Positions 1-9,210 of a stretch of DNA of 64,000 nt are shown one piece after another. This DNA is from Acrasis kona. Its lineage: Eukaryota > Heterolobosea > Eutetramitea > Acrasida > Acrasidae. Positions within the stretch are counted from its first letter, which is position 1. Every line of letters starts with the position of its first letter. Position numbers and translations under genes: made by a program. The notes under the pieces were generated by a model. It had not been told where the DNA came from. It made no database searches and saw only the letters and a program-made list of their open reading frames with translations. Location of the stretch: the NCBI GenBank assembly GCA_026419775.2, contig JAOPGA020000625.1:1-64000 (forward strand). The letters are read 5' to 3'.

Positions 1-238
1 AATGGACTTGAGAGTACGGAATCCCAACAGGACCAACAACAATCGCTTCACCACATTTGATCAAGGCAAGAATGCAGCACAAATCATAGGAGCAGTTGCT
101 TACGCAGAGACAAGTGCACTAACAGGAGACGGCGTCACGTCCACGTTTGAGGAAGTGATAAGAATTGGATGCTTATATGCCGGTTTGCACAGAGGATCGA
201 GTTTAAATATTAACGACAAGAAGTGTGGAATCATGTAA
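1..238 (+). CDS. Rho-family small GTPase, 3' part only
   Basis: This is the C-terminal part of a Ras-superfamily GTPase of Rho/Rac type; the gene continues off the left edge. The window opens inside the G4 guanine-specificity motif (a Lys codon ending at base 1, then MDLR), and the G5 motif follows as AETSAL, then the conserved VxxxFEEVIR helix. The protein ends KKCGIM, a CaaX box whose final Met predicts farnesylation and hence membrane attachment. The ATG at base 2 is an internal Met of G4, not a start. Rho GTPases switch actin assembly on membranes. A RhoGAP gene lies directly downstream on the same strand, which is suggestive but may be chance. The subfamily cannot be decided without the N-terminal half. 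Confidence 0.85.
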   Translation, partial: MDLRVRNPNRTNNNRFTTFDQGKNAAQIIGAVAYAETSALTGDGVTSTFEEVIRIGCLYAGLHRGSSLNINDKKCGIM

Positions 239-579
239 ATTATAATTATAATCATTAAATTTTATTCGCCCAAGATTGCAGGAATCAAAAACTTTTTTGG
301 TATTTTTGATTTTGTGTACATTGTAAAGTGTATAGATTAAACGATCTGAAACTAACAAGACATAATTTTAACTGGTACGTAATTCTGCTTCAAACATCAG
401 AGATATATATTTGATCAAAATGTGTTAATCCAATATTAGATCCGTGTCGCTTGATTTGTCATTGTAAGCAGGTTGACTGGGCACTTGTCAAAGTCAAACG
501 AGGAGTTTTGAACAGCAACATTAGAATTTCTGTGCCGTTACAGTTTAGACTACCGTCACTATTATAAGGCGATACAAAC
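239..579. other. AT-rich intergenic spacer
   Basis: No coding potential seen. It holds the 3' UTR of the Rho GTPase and the presumed promoter of the RhoGAP gene. A GGTTGACT octamer lies at 471-478, about 100 bases upstream of the RhoGAP start. No clear TATA box. Confidence 0.5.
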
Positions 580-2781
580 ATGGCATGGTGGCGTATGTTT
601 GTCGTTTGTTTTAATTATTAAATATGTACAGGGAAGAAAAACACAAAAATTTTTGGAGTGGATGTGGAACTAGCCATAAAGAGGTCTCACTTGATGAATG
701 GGATTCCATTAGTTCTAACACGCTGCGTCGATACAATAGAGAAAGAAGGTATGAAAATCATCAACAACCTTAATCTCACGTTACAAAAAACAGCACTCAC
801 ATTGGAGGGAATCTATCGGAGAGTGGGGGATTTAGGTCATGTAGAAAGAATTATGAAGCAGTATGACACGGGCAAAGACCCTGACATTGTCCAGGTGGAT
901 CCATTCGTCCTCACGTCACTTTTGAAAAAATACTTCACACTGTTACCTGAGCCCATCACATCGTTCGAATTATACTTTGATTTTATCACAGCAAAGAAGT
1001 CAAAAAATAGGGAAGATAAAGTCAAAGGCGTTCGTGAGCTCGTGATGAAGCTTCCGGAGAAGAACAAGCTAGTCCTGTACTTTTTATTGCAGCATTTAGT
1101 TAGAGTAAGCAAACATTCTGACCAGAACAAGATGAGCGTCCAAAGCTTGTCAATTGTGTTCGGACCCACACTGTTCCGTTCCACGGATAATTCAAGTACT
1201 AGACTTTTTGCTGATGCAGGTCATCTCGGCGGTTGCGTAGAAATCATGATTAGTAACTTTGATCAGGTGTTTGACTTCATGATGCCCAATCAACAAATGT
1301 CAGTGAGACAGGACGAAGAGATTATCAAACTTATGGGACCCACGTCGCCGTCAGCAGCAACAATGAGAACATCTCTACCTAAGGAAAGCAGAATTGACAA
1401 GAGAGCCACGACTTACATGAACGCTAAAGCCGACAACAACATTATTAAATTAAATAGAGATCAGAGACGAATCATGAGTACTAGAGTGGGACTCAACTTT
1501 GTGGAGCTATCCGCACAATTTTACAAAGAGGATCAAGGAAACTCAAAACATGTCGCCAACATTTCCATTCCCATGCCAACTTCTCTAAACAATTACACTC
1601 AGCACAACAACACAATTCAGTCGCCTCCTAAGGACGCAAAACTAACCAATCAATTCAGAGCAAGGCGCATGACCAAAATCATGCAACTACATCAAACCAA
1701 CCAACTTCATGCAAAATTAAATCAATTCGACGCCGACGCAAATCATTCCGAGGAATTGATACTTTTACCAAGAGGAGACGCTCCATTACCGGAGTCACCT
1801 TCGACGCCGCCATTGTCTAATCTAGTCAACCACCCGGAGGACAACAAGGATGGCAAAGCCTCGATACCTGAAGATGTGGAACCACATGCCGACGTAAATC
1901 AAGTACTAAGCGATACCGTGAATTTGGCATTGTTGGAGCTGACTTCATTGTGCGAAACAAGTTTCAACGACGCCTGGTTGACTCAAGTTGTTGTTTTCGA
2001 CCAATGGAAGAAGGATCCAGTCTTGATAACATCCCCGCAGCCAGAAACAGCCGCAGAACAAGATTCTTCAGAGTTTAACGTTTTCGACGCAAGAATGAGT
2101 GTCAAGATGATTATCAATCAAAACATTGAACAAGTAGACCAAGAAAGTTTCGATAGAGAATTACATTCCATACGTATTGATTGCGACCACCCATTACAAG
2201 GTGTCACGGCCAGAATTAATTTGCAAAAAATGAGGATGGGAATCTTGACTGATAATGATGTGGAGAGCGTGGAGGGTGCAAGTCCGCAGGATCTCAAGAC
2301 GGAACGAAACTTGTTAAAAGGAGAGCTGAGCCGCTTCGATCGCTATTACCAGAGGGAAAGAAAGTGTGCTGTTCCAAAAGTAGTTAAACTAGAGTTAAAA
2401 CCATTGTATGATCGTTATAAAAAAATAGTTTCGAGCTTGCATAATGTAATAAAGAACGAACAACCACCTTCTTCTTCTGGAGTGGTTGTTCCCATTAATA
2501 TTGTTCGTGTAGAAAAAAGTCTTTCTGGTGTCGTGTCTCCTATTACTCCCACATATATAAATTATAAAGTTAAACCTGAGCACGAAGAAGAATATCATAG
2601 AGCCAAGAAGAGGAAGCACGAGCTCAAGAAGAAGTTACACCAGTATCAGGACGATTTTTTAAAGAAGAATGGAAGAAAAATAAATTCAAAGCTTGATCGG
2701 AAGCCTATTGAAAAGGAGTTAGAAGAATATAAGAAGCTGAAAAAGGTTCTGAGTGAGATGGATTCCTATGCGCGAGTGTAA
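580..2781 (+). CDS. RhoGAP domain protein
   Basis: Predicted 720-residue GTPase-activating protein for Rho-family GTPases. A tiny first exon starts at ATG 580 and ends at 592; a 39-nt intron (593-631, GTATGT...ACAG) restores the frame and gives the N-terminus MAWWRKKNTKIFGVDVEL, where the FGVxL-type segment is the usual opening of a RhoGAP domain. The domain covers about residues 10-210, with the arginine finger in GIYRRVG (about Arg67), the LPEP motif and the NKM...L...FGPTLF block. The remaining ~500 residues are not recognised: they include a charged stretch with several proline/serine-rich parts and a Lys/Glu-rich, probably coiled-coil, C-terminus. It presumably acts in the cytosol or at the membrane to switch off Rho signalling; the target GTPase is unknown. 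Confidence 0.9.
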
Positions 2782-2826
2782 TAAAAATTAATATTATTGT
2801 TTACAATTTTGCGTTACACATAAAAT

Positions 2827-4233
2827 ATGATTACACCAAGCTTCGAATGTGAACAGAATGAAGAATTCGTCATCGTCAAGATAAGAGTGCCCCACATTAG
2901 AATTTCGTCAAGTGAATGTTATAGTATCGTCGATAATGTATTTCATTTTTATGTGAAACCTTACTTTTTAAGGTTAACATTCGACCATGAGCTGAGCGAA
3001 GATGGAACCGATTCTTGTAAATATGACATTGAAAGCAACGTGGTGATTGTACAATTACCGAAGAAAAACAAAGGAGAGCATTTCAACGACTTGAACATGT
3101 TGACTAAACTATTGAGTGGTGGTACAAAGGAAATACCACAAGTCAAGAAGCCCTTAATTGAAGTTATAGGAGGCGAAGATTCCAATTTGGATGGTGAAGA
3201 AGAGCAAGGAGGCAAACTAGACAGAAGAGAAGATTTTGATTTTGAATGGAAGCAAAACATACCAAAGCCATTTTCAGACTCTTCACTTTTAGATTTAGAA
3301 GAACCAACTGTCAATATTGAGTCAAAAGATTTACATCCACGTTATGGTTTTAATAATTCTCATTCAAAATTTTTTTCTTCTTTGGGTGATGGTTATGCTT
3401 CAGAAATTATTGATCTTCCAGACCCAGATACTGTTTTAAACACTGATAGACCTTCCATCCAACACATGCGTATCGAAGAAGAATTCGATGCCGACTATTA
3501 TGTATCTGATTTTGTTATGAACCAAGATGTACTTGATGTGTTGAAATTTAAACCAAGGTACCAAAAGGAGTATAAAAAAAAGTTGAAGGGTAATGCATCG
3601 CTAAAGTGGAATGATGTTGAAAAGCAAACCATGATGAACTTACCTAAGAAAGAGTACTTGATTGAAGATGAGAGGAAGGTCTATTTGGGTTTGGTTGATT
3701 TATTGTGTAGTTATTGTTATAACCACAGAACGACTCAAGGTGAGAATACTGTGGAGAGTGGTTGGACTTTATGTAAATTGTCTAGTACTTTGTCTTTTTT
3801 ACAAGAATTTGATCAACTATCTCTTTGTATTGATACTTTTATACGTAGAACTTTGACCTATCCTCTACACAGAAATTTCGATTTGGCAGTTTTGTGTGCA
3901 AAAGATGTATGTACAATCCTCAGGACAGGAAAAGATTCGGTTCTTCGTTGTCTGATGGAGATGAAATTTGTCCTTGAGCACTCGCAAGATCGTTATATTC
4001 TTTGTAAATTATATATTGATGATTATGCAGTATGGATACAAAGAGAAAATGATTTGCGGTTAGAAAAACTTGCCTCAGAAGTAGAAAATTATGCTAACGA
4101 ACTAAAGAAGAGCAATTTCAACATTGGAGAATATAATATTGAGTGGCTTGATAATTTTGCTATTGAGTGCGAGAAGAATGGCGAGTTTGCACCCTCCGCA
4201 CAAGACCTTGAGAGGCCAAGACAATTAGAATAA
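2827..4233 (+). CDS. SHQ1: SHQ1, H/ACA snoRNP assembly chaperone
   Basis: 468-residue homolog of SHQ1, the chaperone that holds free dyskerin/Cbf5 and hands it over for H/ACA ribonucleoprotein assembly, so it supports rRNA pseudouridylation and telomerase RNA biogenesis. The N-terminus MITPSF, the FYVKPYFLRL strand and the LNMLTKLL segment are characteristic of the SHQ1 CS domain (residues 1-~95). An acidic linker follows, then the helical SHQ1-specific domain (about 215-430), containing the RRTLTYPLHRNFDLA and LEHSQDRYILCKLYIDDY elements. It starts 45 bases after the RhoGAP stop, with no intron needed. Single-exon and full length by comparison with the family. Confidence 0.92.
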   Translation: MITPSFECEQNEEFVIVKIRVPHIRISSSECYSIVDNVFHFYVKPYFLRLTFDHELSEDGTDSCKYDIESNVVIVQLPKKNKGEHFNDLNMLTKLLSGGTKEIPQVKKPLIEVIGGEDSNLDGEEEQGGKLDRREDFDFEWKQNIPKPFSDSSLLDLEEPTVNIESKDLHPRYGFNNSHSKFFSSLGDGYASEIIDLPDPDTVLNTDRPSIQHMRIEEEFDADYYVSDFVMNQDVLDVLKFKPRYQKEYKKKLKGNASLKWNDVEKQTMMNLPKKEYLIEDERKVYLGLVDLLCSYCYNHRTTQGENTVESGWTLCKLSSTLSFLQEFDQLSLCIDTFIRRTLTYPLHRNFDLAVLCAKDVCTILRTGKDSVLRCLMEMKFVLEHSQDRYILCKLYIDDYAVWIQRENDLRLEKLASEVENYANELKKSNFNIGEYNIEWLDNFAIECEKNGEFAPSAQDLERPRQLE

Positions 4234-4466
4234 AATACTTATTTTCCAAGTTTTGGTTTATAATAAGTCTGGTTGGTTGACTACCACAATATTAGAATGA
4301 GATGATTGAAGAAGCAACAATTACAGTAATACCACTGTGCACTCAGTATTTGATGATTTAAATATTTGTGACATCCTGATCATTAAAAATAAACACGGTA
4401 ATTATTCACTGATTTTTTTAAGCAGACAATAATAACAAACAGAAGATTCGTTGTGAATTTATTATT

Positions 4467-5298
4467 TTATTTGATGAGGTCGAAAACAATAGGTGGGCGC
4501 AAGTTTTTGTTCGCACCAGCGTCGCAAGCTGCCGCTATAAACTGTACTCCCTCATAAATTAAAGTACCATTTACATGATGGTCGTGACCAAAAATATGAA
4601 CTAAGGGTTTTATTTTCAGAACCGTTTCATTCATGTTCTCATTTCCCATTCGAAAAAAGTTTTTGTTAAAATGCTCAAAATAAGGACATTGATGGGTAAG
4701 GAACACATCAATATCAGTTTCGTTCGCATCAGAGAATGACTTTTTTGCATCTTTAGGATAGCCTGTTGGCCACCAATGATTATAAGCCTTTAAATGGTTA
4801 GTCTTTATTGTTTGATTACTTACTTTGAATCTTGATCCGTAAATTTTAATACCCTCTATAGTTATTATTTTATCACGTAGATAGTGGGTGGCATTACTCA
4901 AAATAACTGAGAGTATGTCTGGGTAAAATTCATGATTTCCGGGGATCACGACAACATGCTTGAATTTATGTGCTTGTGTTCCTATGTACCTATTAAATCT
5001 AATTGCTTCTACTTTTATTGAGTTGGTGTTGTTTTATAAAAGTGTAGTTACATATGGTTCCGTAATTAGTAAAATCTCCAGCCTATTTTAAACTTAAACA
5101 TTGATGTTTTCGGGCACTAACATGAATTAATATATCGCCAGTCGGTAACTCTCCAAGTTCTTCGTGTCTGTTGTGTGTATCTGAAATGACGACAAATCTA
5201 ATAGCCCTTCCTGTCCTGTTTTTATTAGACTCTATTTCTATGTATTTAAACTTCATACAATCAGTTAAACAGCAAAGCAAGCTTACATGTTCGTTCAT
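4467..5298 (-). CDS. MPPED-like metallophosphodiesterase (3 exons)
   Basis: Calcineurin-like phosphoesterase of the MPPED1/MPPED2 (UPF0046) family, predicted 250 residues. Two introns are inferred: 5121-5083 (39 nt, GTTAGT...ATAG) and 5051-5012 (40 nt, GTAACT...AAAG). Splicing joins GDILIH to AGDFTNYGTILEAIRFNRYIG and then to the long third exon. Metal-binding motifs are all present: SDTH, GDFTN, PGNHEF, LTHQ and GHDHH. In this family the last motif is often a simpler G-x-H; here GHDHH is the ordinary phosphodiesterase form. The start is taken as the first in-frame ATG (5298); a Met 13 residues later is also possible. These enzymes hydrolyse phosphodiesters, including cyclic nucleotides in vitro in mammals; the substrate here is unknown. 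Convergent with SHQ1. Confidence 0.85.
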
Positions 5299-5513
5299 GT
5301 TCCTGAAGAGAAAGTCAACATCAACATTGTGTTTTAGAGAGCAGCACAAAACGCATTCTACAATGGAAGACAATAGCAAGTATGTTTATTTATAAACCTT
5401 ACAATCTATACAAATCCCTAGTACGATACCATTTTTTTCAGAAAGTATGAATGATACTGTTACCCCAACAGATTGATAGCAAATGTTCAAATGACTAAAT
5501 TGTGACTGCAGAG

Positions 5514-6050
5514 TTAACGCTTTCTAAGGGTAACGTTCAAATTATCTGGCACTGGATTCAACGAATATCTGTCTCTAATGTATATACTTGGCTCATACCT
5601 AGTCGGTATAGAGGATATTGGATTAGTTGGTTGGTATTGATGATTGGTTGGATTATTTTGAATTTCGTTAGGATCATCTGGGGAGAGCAAAACGTCGATG
5701 GCAAGCTTTATAAGTTGCTCTGTTGTCATTTGAGTTCCATAACGTAAATCTGGAAATTGAATAGTTTTGTTCTCGCTTTGTTTTTTCACAACCTTAAGGT
5801 TTGACTCTAGGATTTTGCCACTGTCTTTATCTAGTTTTAGATCAACATGTAAATCTTGTGTTTCGTCAATGGGAATTTGCGCGGAAGTTGTTGCTACATC
5901 CGAAGTCTTCTCTTCTTTTGAATCTTCCTCATCCTCTTCCGAATCTTCGCTATCTGAGTATGAATCCTCACTCTCTGAGCTTCTATCATCAGAATCTGTG
6001 TATGAATCACTACGGGAGGAAGTAGAAGTGTAAGTTTCTGTGTCTGACAT
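5514..6050 (-). CDS. Acidic, Ser/Asp/Glu-rich protein
   Basis: Predicted 178 residues starting at MSDTETY. The first ~55 residues are almost entirely Ser, Asp, Glu and Thr in SD/SE dipeptides, a typical casein-kinase-2-like, disordered region. The C-terminal half has a short helical segment (MTTEQLIKLAIDVLLSPDDP) followed by an Asn/Pro/Tyr-rich tail. I do not recognise a family. An upstream Met exists 38 codons earlier, but the intervening Cys/Phe/Ile-rich sequence looks non-coding, so the shorter start is preferred. Confidence 0.6.
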   Translation of the reverse strand: MSDTETYTSTSSRSDSYTDSDDRSSESEDSYSDSEDSEEDEEDSKEEKTSDVATTSAQIPIDETQDLHVDLKLDKDSGKILESNLKVVKKQSENKTIQFPDLRYGTQMTTEQLIKLAIDVLLSPDDPNEIQNNPTNHQYQPTNPISSIPTRYEPSIYIRDRYSLNPVPDNLNVTLRKR

Positions 6051-6453
6051 TGGTTGAGCGGCTTTATTTTCTTTTATGCAACAGATAAAGCAACAACATA
6101 TCGACCGGATTATATTATTTTTAATATTAACGCACCAACAGAAGGTTTGAAAACAAAGTTTCACATTAGTTTGAAAAATTTTCCAAATTTATTTATGATT
6201 GTTAATGTTATTTATTTTACAGTCGGTGAGGTTTATATACCTTTATTTATCGTGGTGTGTCCATTTGGTAAATTCACACTTTCGCCGATATCAAGAAGCT
6301 TATCTTCGAAGCTCGCATAATTTGTTGCTTGATTGTACCCTAGCCACTCTGGTTGTTTGTCATTATTCCATTGAACCAAAAACTCTTCCGAGCTCTATAG
6401 AAAGTTAGGTAAATTGTAAAAAGTGCATTACCCCTCTGGTTCTTTTACCTATA
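6051..6453. other. AT-rich intergenic spacer
   Basis: Divergent intergenic region between the acidic protein (minus) and the 6454 gene (plus). Small open frames on both strands lack codon bias or recognisable motifs. Nothing else seen. Confidence 0.45.
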
Positions 6454-7311
6454 ATGTGCTGTATGTCTTTTTGTGCGATGATGGTCATTGATGGTTTTTT
6501 TGATTTTCAGTTTGTTGGTTGAGGTTTAAAAATAGCTACGACAACGAGGTCAGACTCTTCGTAGAAGACGACCAATACGAAGTGGTAACCTCCAACCAGG
6601 ACCAGATCATGAAATGGTTGAAGCAAAAATTTAAATTCAAGGGCGAGACAGAAAAAAAAAACGATCTACGGTGGAGATGTCAAAAAACGGGAAGAAGTAA
6701 CGGTGGGGCGGCTCAGCCTTGAGAAGAAGGAGAATAAAGAAAAACTCGAGGGCCAAATCGTCTACAACACCGAACTAGACGTAAAACTCACGTTTTGGAA
6801 AAAGAAAGTCGACCACAACAACAGCAACAACAACAACAGCAAAAACAACAACAACAACAAAGCCCACCCTATTCACGAGGACGAGGAATTTATCCTCCTC
6901 AAAAATAGAGNGGCCGCGTTAGAGATTAGCGTGGAGGAAGTAAAGACAACTACTGCCACGACGGACTCCAAAGTCGATAGGATAGTGGACAAGATGGACG
7001 TAATGAACAATTCCTTTAAAGAACAGATGGAGAGTATCAGAGTTCTGGCTGCCCAAATGGTGACTGCGGTCAACAAGATAAACGGGCCTACCGATTCGTC
7101 GGTTGAACAGGGAAAAGGGAAGACGACATCAAAGGACGGTAGTGAACCAACTAGACCGAAGAGGAAGACTGTAGCCAACACCGACGAAGACTACGATTAC
7201 AGCAGAACAGACAGCAGTAGTGATATCGAGATGGAAGAAGGCAACAAGAAGTCCAAACTCAACGATGGGTCAGGAAGGAGGAAATCTACCCGAAAATCAA
7301 CCACCGTATAA
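6454..7311 (+). CDS. Asn/Lys-rich unknown protein with a frameshift
   Basis: Two overlapping frames read as one gene. A possible start at ATG 6454 (MCF...) is joined by a 50-nt intron (6461-6510, GTATGT...TTTCAG) to an exon encoding CWLRFKNSYDNEVRLFVEDD. The frame then changes at a run of ten A residues (6652-6661): removing one A continues the protein as TIYGGDVKKREEVTVG and on to the stop at 7311. The second half has an Asn-rich stretch, a possible coiled coil (ALEISVEEVKTTTATTDSKV) and a basic/acidic tail ending RRKSTRKSTTV. An ambiguous base (N) sits at 6911. No family recognised. The break could be a sequencing error in a homopolymer or a real pseudogene lesion. It lies next to the foldback region, so an origin in a mobile element is possible. 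Confidence 0.4.
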
Positions 7312-7825
7312 ATCGTCAAAGTTTCTGACGTCTCGGGCCCAGCAATGGGTAATAAACATTTTATTTTATTTTATTCATTTTTATGGAACATTAAATGATC
7401 ATCTTCCCTATAAAGCGTGTTTATAAATTTTATACAATGTGTCAAATTCAGCATGCTCTATTCTCTGAAACGCACTACGGTTTGTTTCTCCACCACGTAG
7501 AAACTTACAAACTACTGGTATCGTTCTTCTCTACACATTACTCTGGAAGTACACAGCATCAATTTGGACATCAGTTTGTTATGGTTCTATTTGTAGATGC
7601 AAATTCTTTGTTTCACAGTGTACAAACACTCTCCTAACAATGCTGTATTTTGAGCTTATGAAAGATGCAGATGAAGAGAGAAAGGAAGGCTGTAACGCGT
7701 CATCAGATGCCACTTATGTTGCCAGGGTTGTCGCAGTCGATGTTGCCAATGCTAGTTGCGTTGACGGGTGTTGTTGCGGTCGATCCTGTTGCAAGGGTTG
7801 TTGCAGTATCTGTTGTACTTTAAAT
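7312..7825. other. Intergenic stretch left of the foldback element
   Basis: After a T-rich run with a TAATAAA-like poly(A) signal (7350-7380) there is no convincing coding sequence. At about 7720-7815 an imprecise GTTGC/GGTTGT-rich minisatellite-like stretch occurs; the 81-codon frame over it is Cys/Val-rich and unlike its neighbours, so I do not call it a gene. Confidence 0.4.
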
Positions 7826-7983
7826 AAACATTGTAAAAGGGAATTGGTTGACCATATTGATCATCTTGTGTGTATGAGTGTGTGAATATACTAACACGTT
7901 TTATCAGCACACGTCCTTGGCAAATCATACTATCTGAGGATGATTTGTATGATTATAACTAACTATTATATAGGGTAAATAAA

Positions 7984-8198
7984 CTTACAAGCGAAAACCC
8001 AGCTGTAAGGTCTTCTTGGGCACAATACCGCATGCGAAAACCCTCTATGCGAAGAATGTGAATATATAAATTAGGGCATTTACGAGCGGAAACCCAGCCG
8101 TAATTGAGATCATATGGGCAATTACATAGCGGGAGTCCCATGCATGTACTTTGAGCGAAAAACATTTGGGCCTCTTACGAGCGGAAACCCAGCCGTAA
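7984..8198 (+). repeat. Left array of GCGGAAACCCAGC units
   Basis: Units begin TTACGAGCGGAAACCC and end AGCCGTAA. Two copies are identical (8080-8103 and 8175-8198, spaced 95 bases); one is diverged (7984-8009, AAGCGAAAACCCAGCTGTAAG); two are badly decayed (about 8027-8050 and 8121-8150). Each unit itself begins TTAC and ends GTAA. Confidence 0.8.
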
Positions 8199-8497
8199 TG
8201 GAGATTAAGATATGGGAAATATATATATATATTATATAACTGAGAGAAATTTGATAGCAGGGACAGGCCCTGCACTCAGGTAGCTGTCCGCTACGCCGAC
8301 ATCGACCATCGATTGTTACATTCATCATGATTAACAGAAGAATATCACACATCATCGTGATTAACAGAACAAAAGGGCCTATTCTTTACTAACTCATCTT
8401 AACACTGATATGTCGATATCAGAGCCTATTCTCTACTAACCTTAATGCTAATACTTGATAGTCGATATTCGCGTTGTGCGCCCAAAATCATTTCAAA

Positions 8498-8697
8498 TTA
8501 CAGCTGGGTTTCCGCTAGTAATTGCCCAAAATTTCCACGTACAGCTGGGTTTCCGCTTGTAGGTGCCTAAAGTATATATACATCTTACAGCTAGGTTTTC
8601 CGCTAGTAAGTGCCCCAAATATTTCTTTTCACGTACAGCTGGGTATCCGCTTGTAGGTGCCTAAATACATCTTACAGCTAGGTTTTCGCACGTAAGG
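8498..8697 (-). repeat. Right array of the same unit, inverted
   Basis: Five copies in reverse orientation: 8498-8521, 8539-8562, 8585-8609, 8632-8656 and 8671-8697. They alternate between a TTACAGCTGGG/TAGG...GTAAG form and a CGTACAGCTGGG...CTTGTAGGTGCCTAAA form, so a two-unit block of about 90 bases seems to have been duplicated (8537-8628 and 8631-8700). Confidence 0.8.
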
Positions 8698-8944
8698 TTC
8701 CTCTATAGTTGATCCGATCTATATAAAAGTGTTATACAATCAATGTAGAAGCCGCCCCTAGCGGCGAAGTGCCCTCAATACTATAGAGACGTGTTAGTGT
8801 ATTCACACACTCCTGCACACAAGATGATCAACATGGTTGACTAAACCCGTTTTACAAACATTTTGGGGACAGGCCGCTCCAGATGGGTAGAAAAAGTAGG
8901 CTCCCACTCTGGCAACCCAGGCGCCAAATTTTTATTCGGGATCT

Positions 8945-9105
8945 AACAATCTTCGGTACAGACAATAAAAAGGTTACTTTGGTCAAACATTGATTAAAAC
9001 CAAGGCAAACACTATCACCAGAATTTATAAAAAATAAGTTATAACTCCTTCACAAGGCTTTCTATATTGACCAAAGTAACCCCAATTTCGAAGATTGTAT
9101 TGTTT
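8945..9105. repeat. Small inverted repeat (MITE-like or hairpin)
   Basis: Two perfect inverted blocks: GGTTACTTTGGTCAA (8972-8986) pairs with 9067-9081, and ACAATCTTCG (8946-8955) pairs with 9089-9098. The arms enclose an 80-base AT-rich loop. It ends about 105 bases upstream of the flippase start codon. It may be a short non-autonomous transposon or a regulatory hairpin. Confidence 0.7.
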
Positions 9106-9210
9106 ACAGTAACTCAATAATGCTCATCTCCTCATTGGGAGAGTTCCGAGAATAATGTTATATTTATTAATTTTTTGCCAAATTTAGAACCGACCAAAAA
9201 TCGTTTTGAG

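Larger units (their letters stand above)
7826..8861. mobile_element. Foldback-type element with long inverted arms
   Basis: The segment is bounded by long imperfect inverted arms: 7826-7899 on the left matches the reverse complement of 8789-8861 on the right over about 70 bases, including AAGATGATCAA and ATTCACACACTC on the right arm. Inside, a ~24-base unit is repeated several times in one direction on the left and in the opposite direction on the right, so the whole region could fold into one large hairpin. No transposase or other ORF is present. This is the organisation of non-autonomous foldback elements. I could not identify a target-site duplication, so the exact ends are uncertain. Confidence 0.65.

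Noticed and set aside
7640-7885. 81-codon ORF rich in Cys and Val
   Set aside because: It lies over a GTTGC-type simple repeat and runs into the inverted arm of the foldback element; no start context or motif.
7984-8198. Repeat array as CRISPR
   Set aside because: Copies are degenerate, spacing is irregular and an inverted array follows; the genome is eukaryotic.
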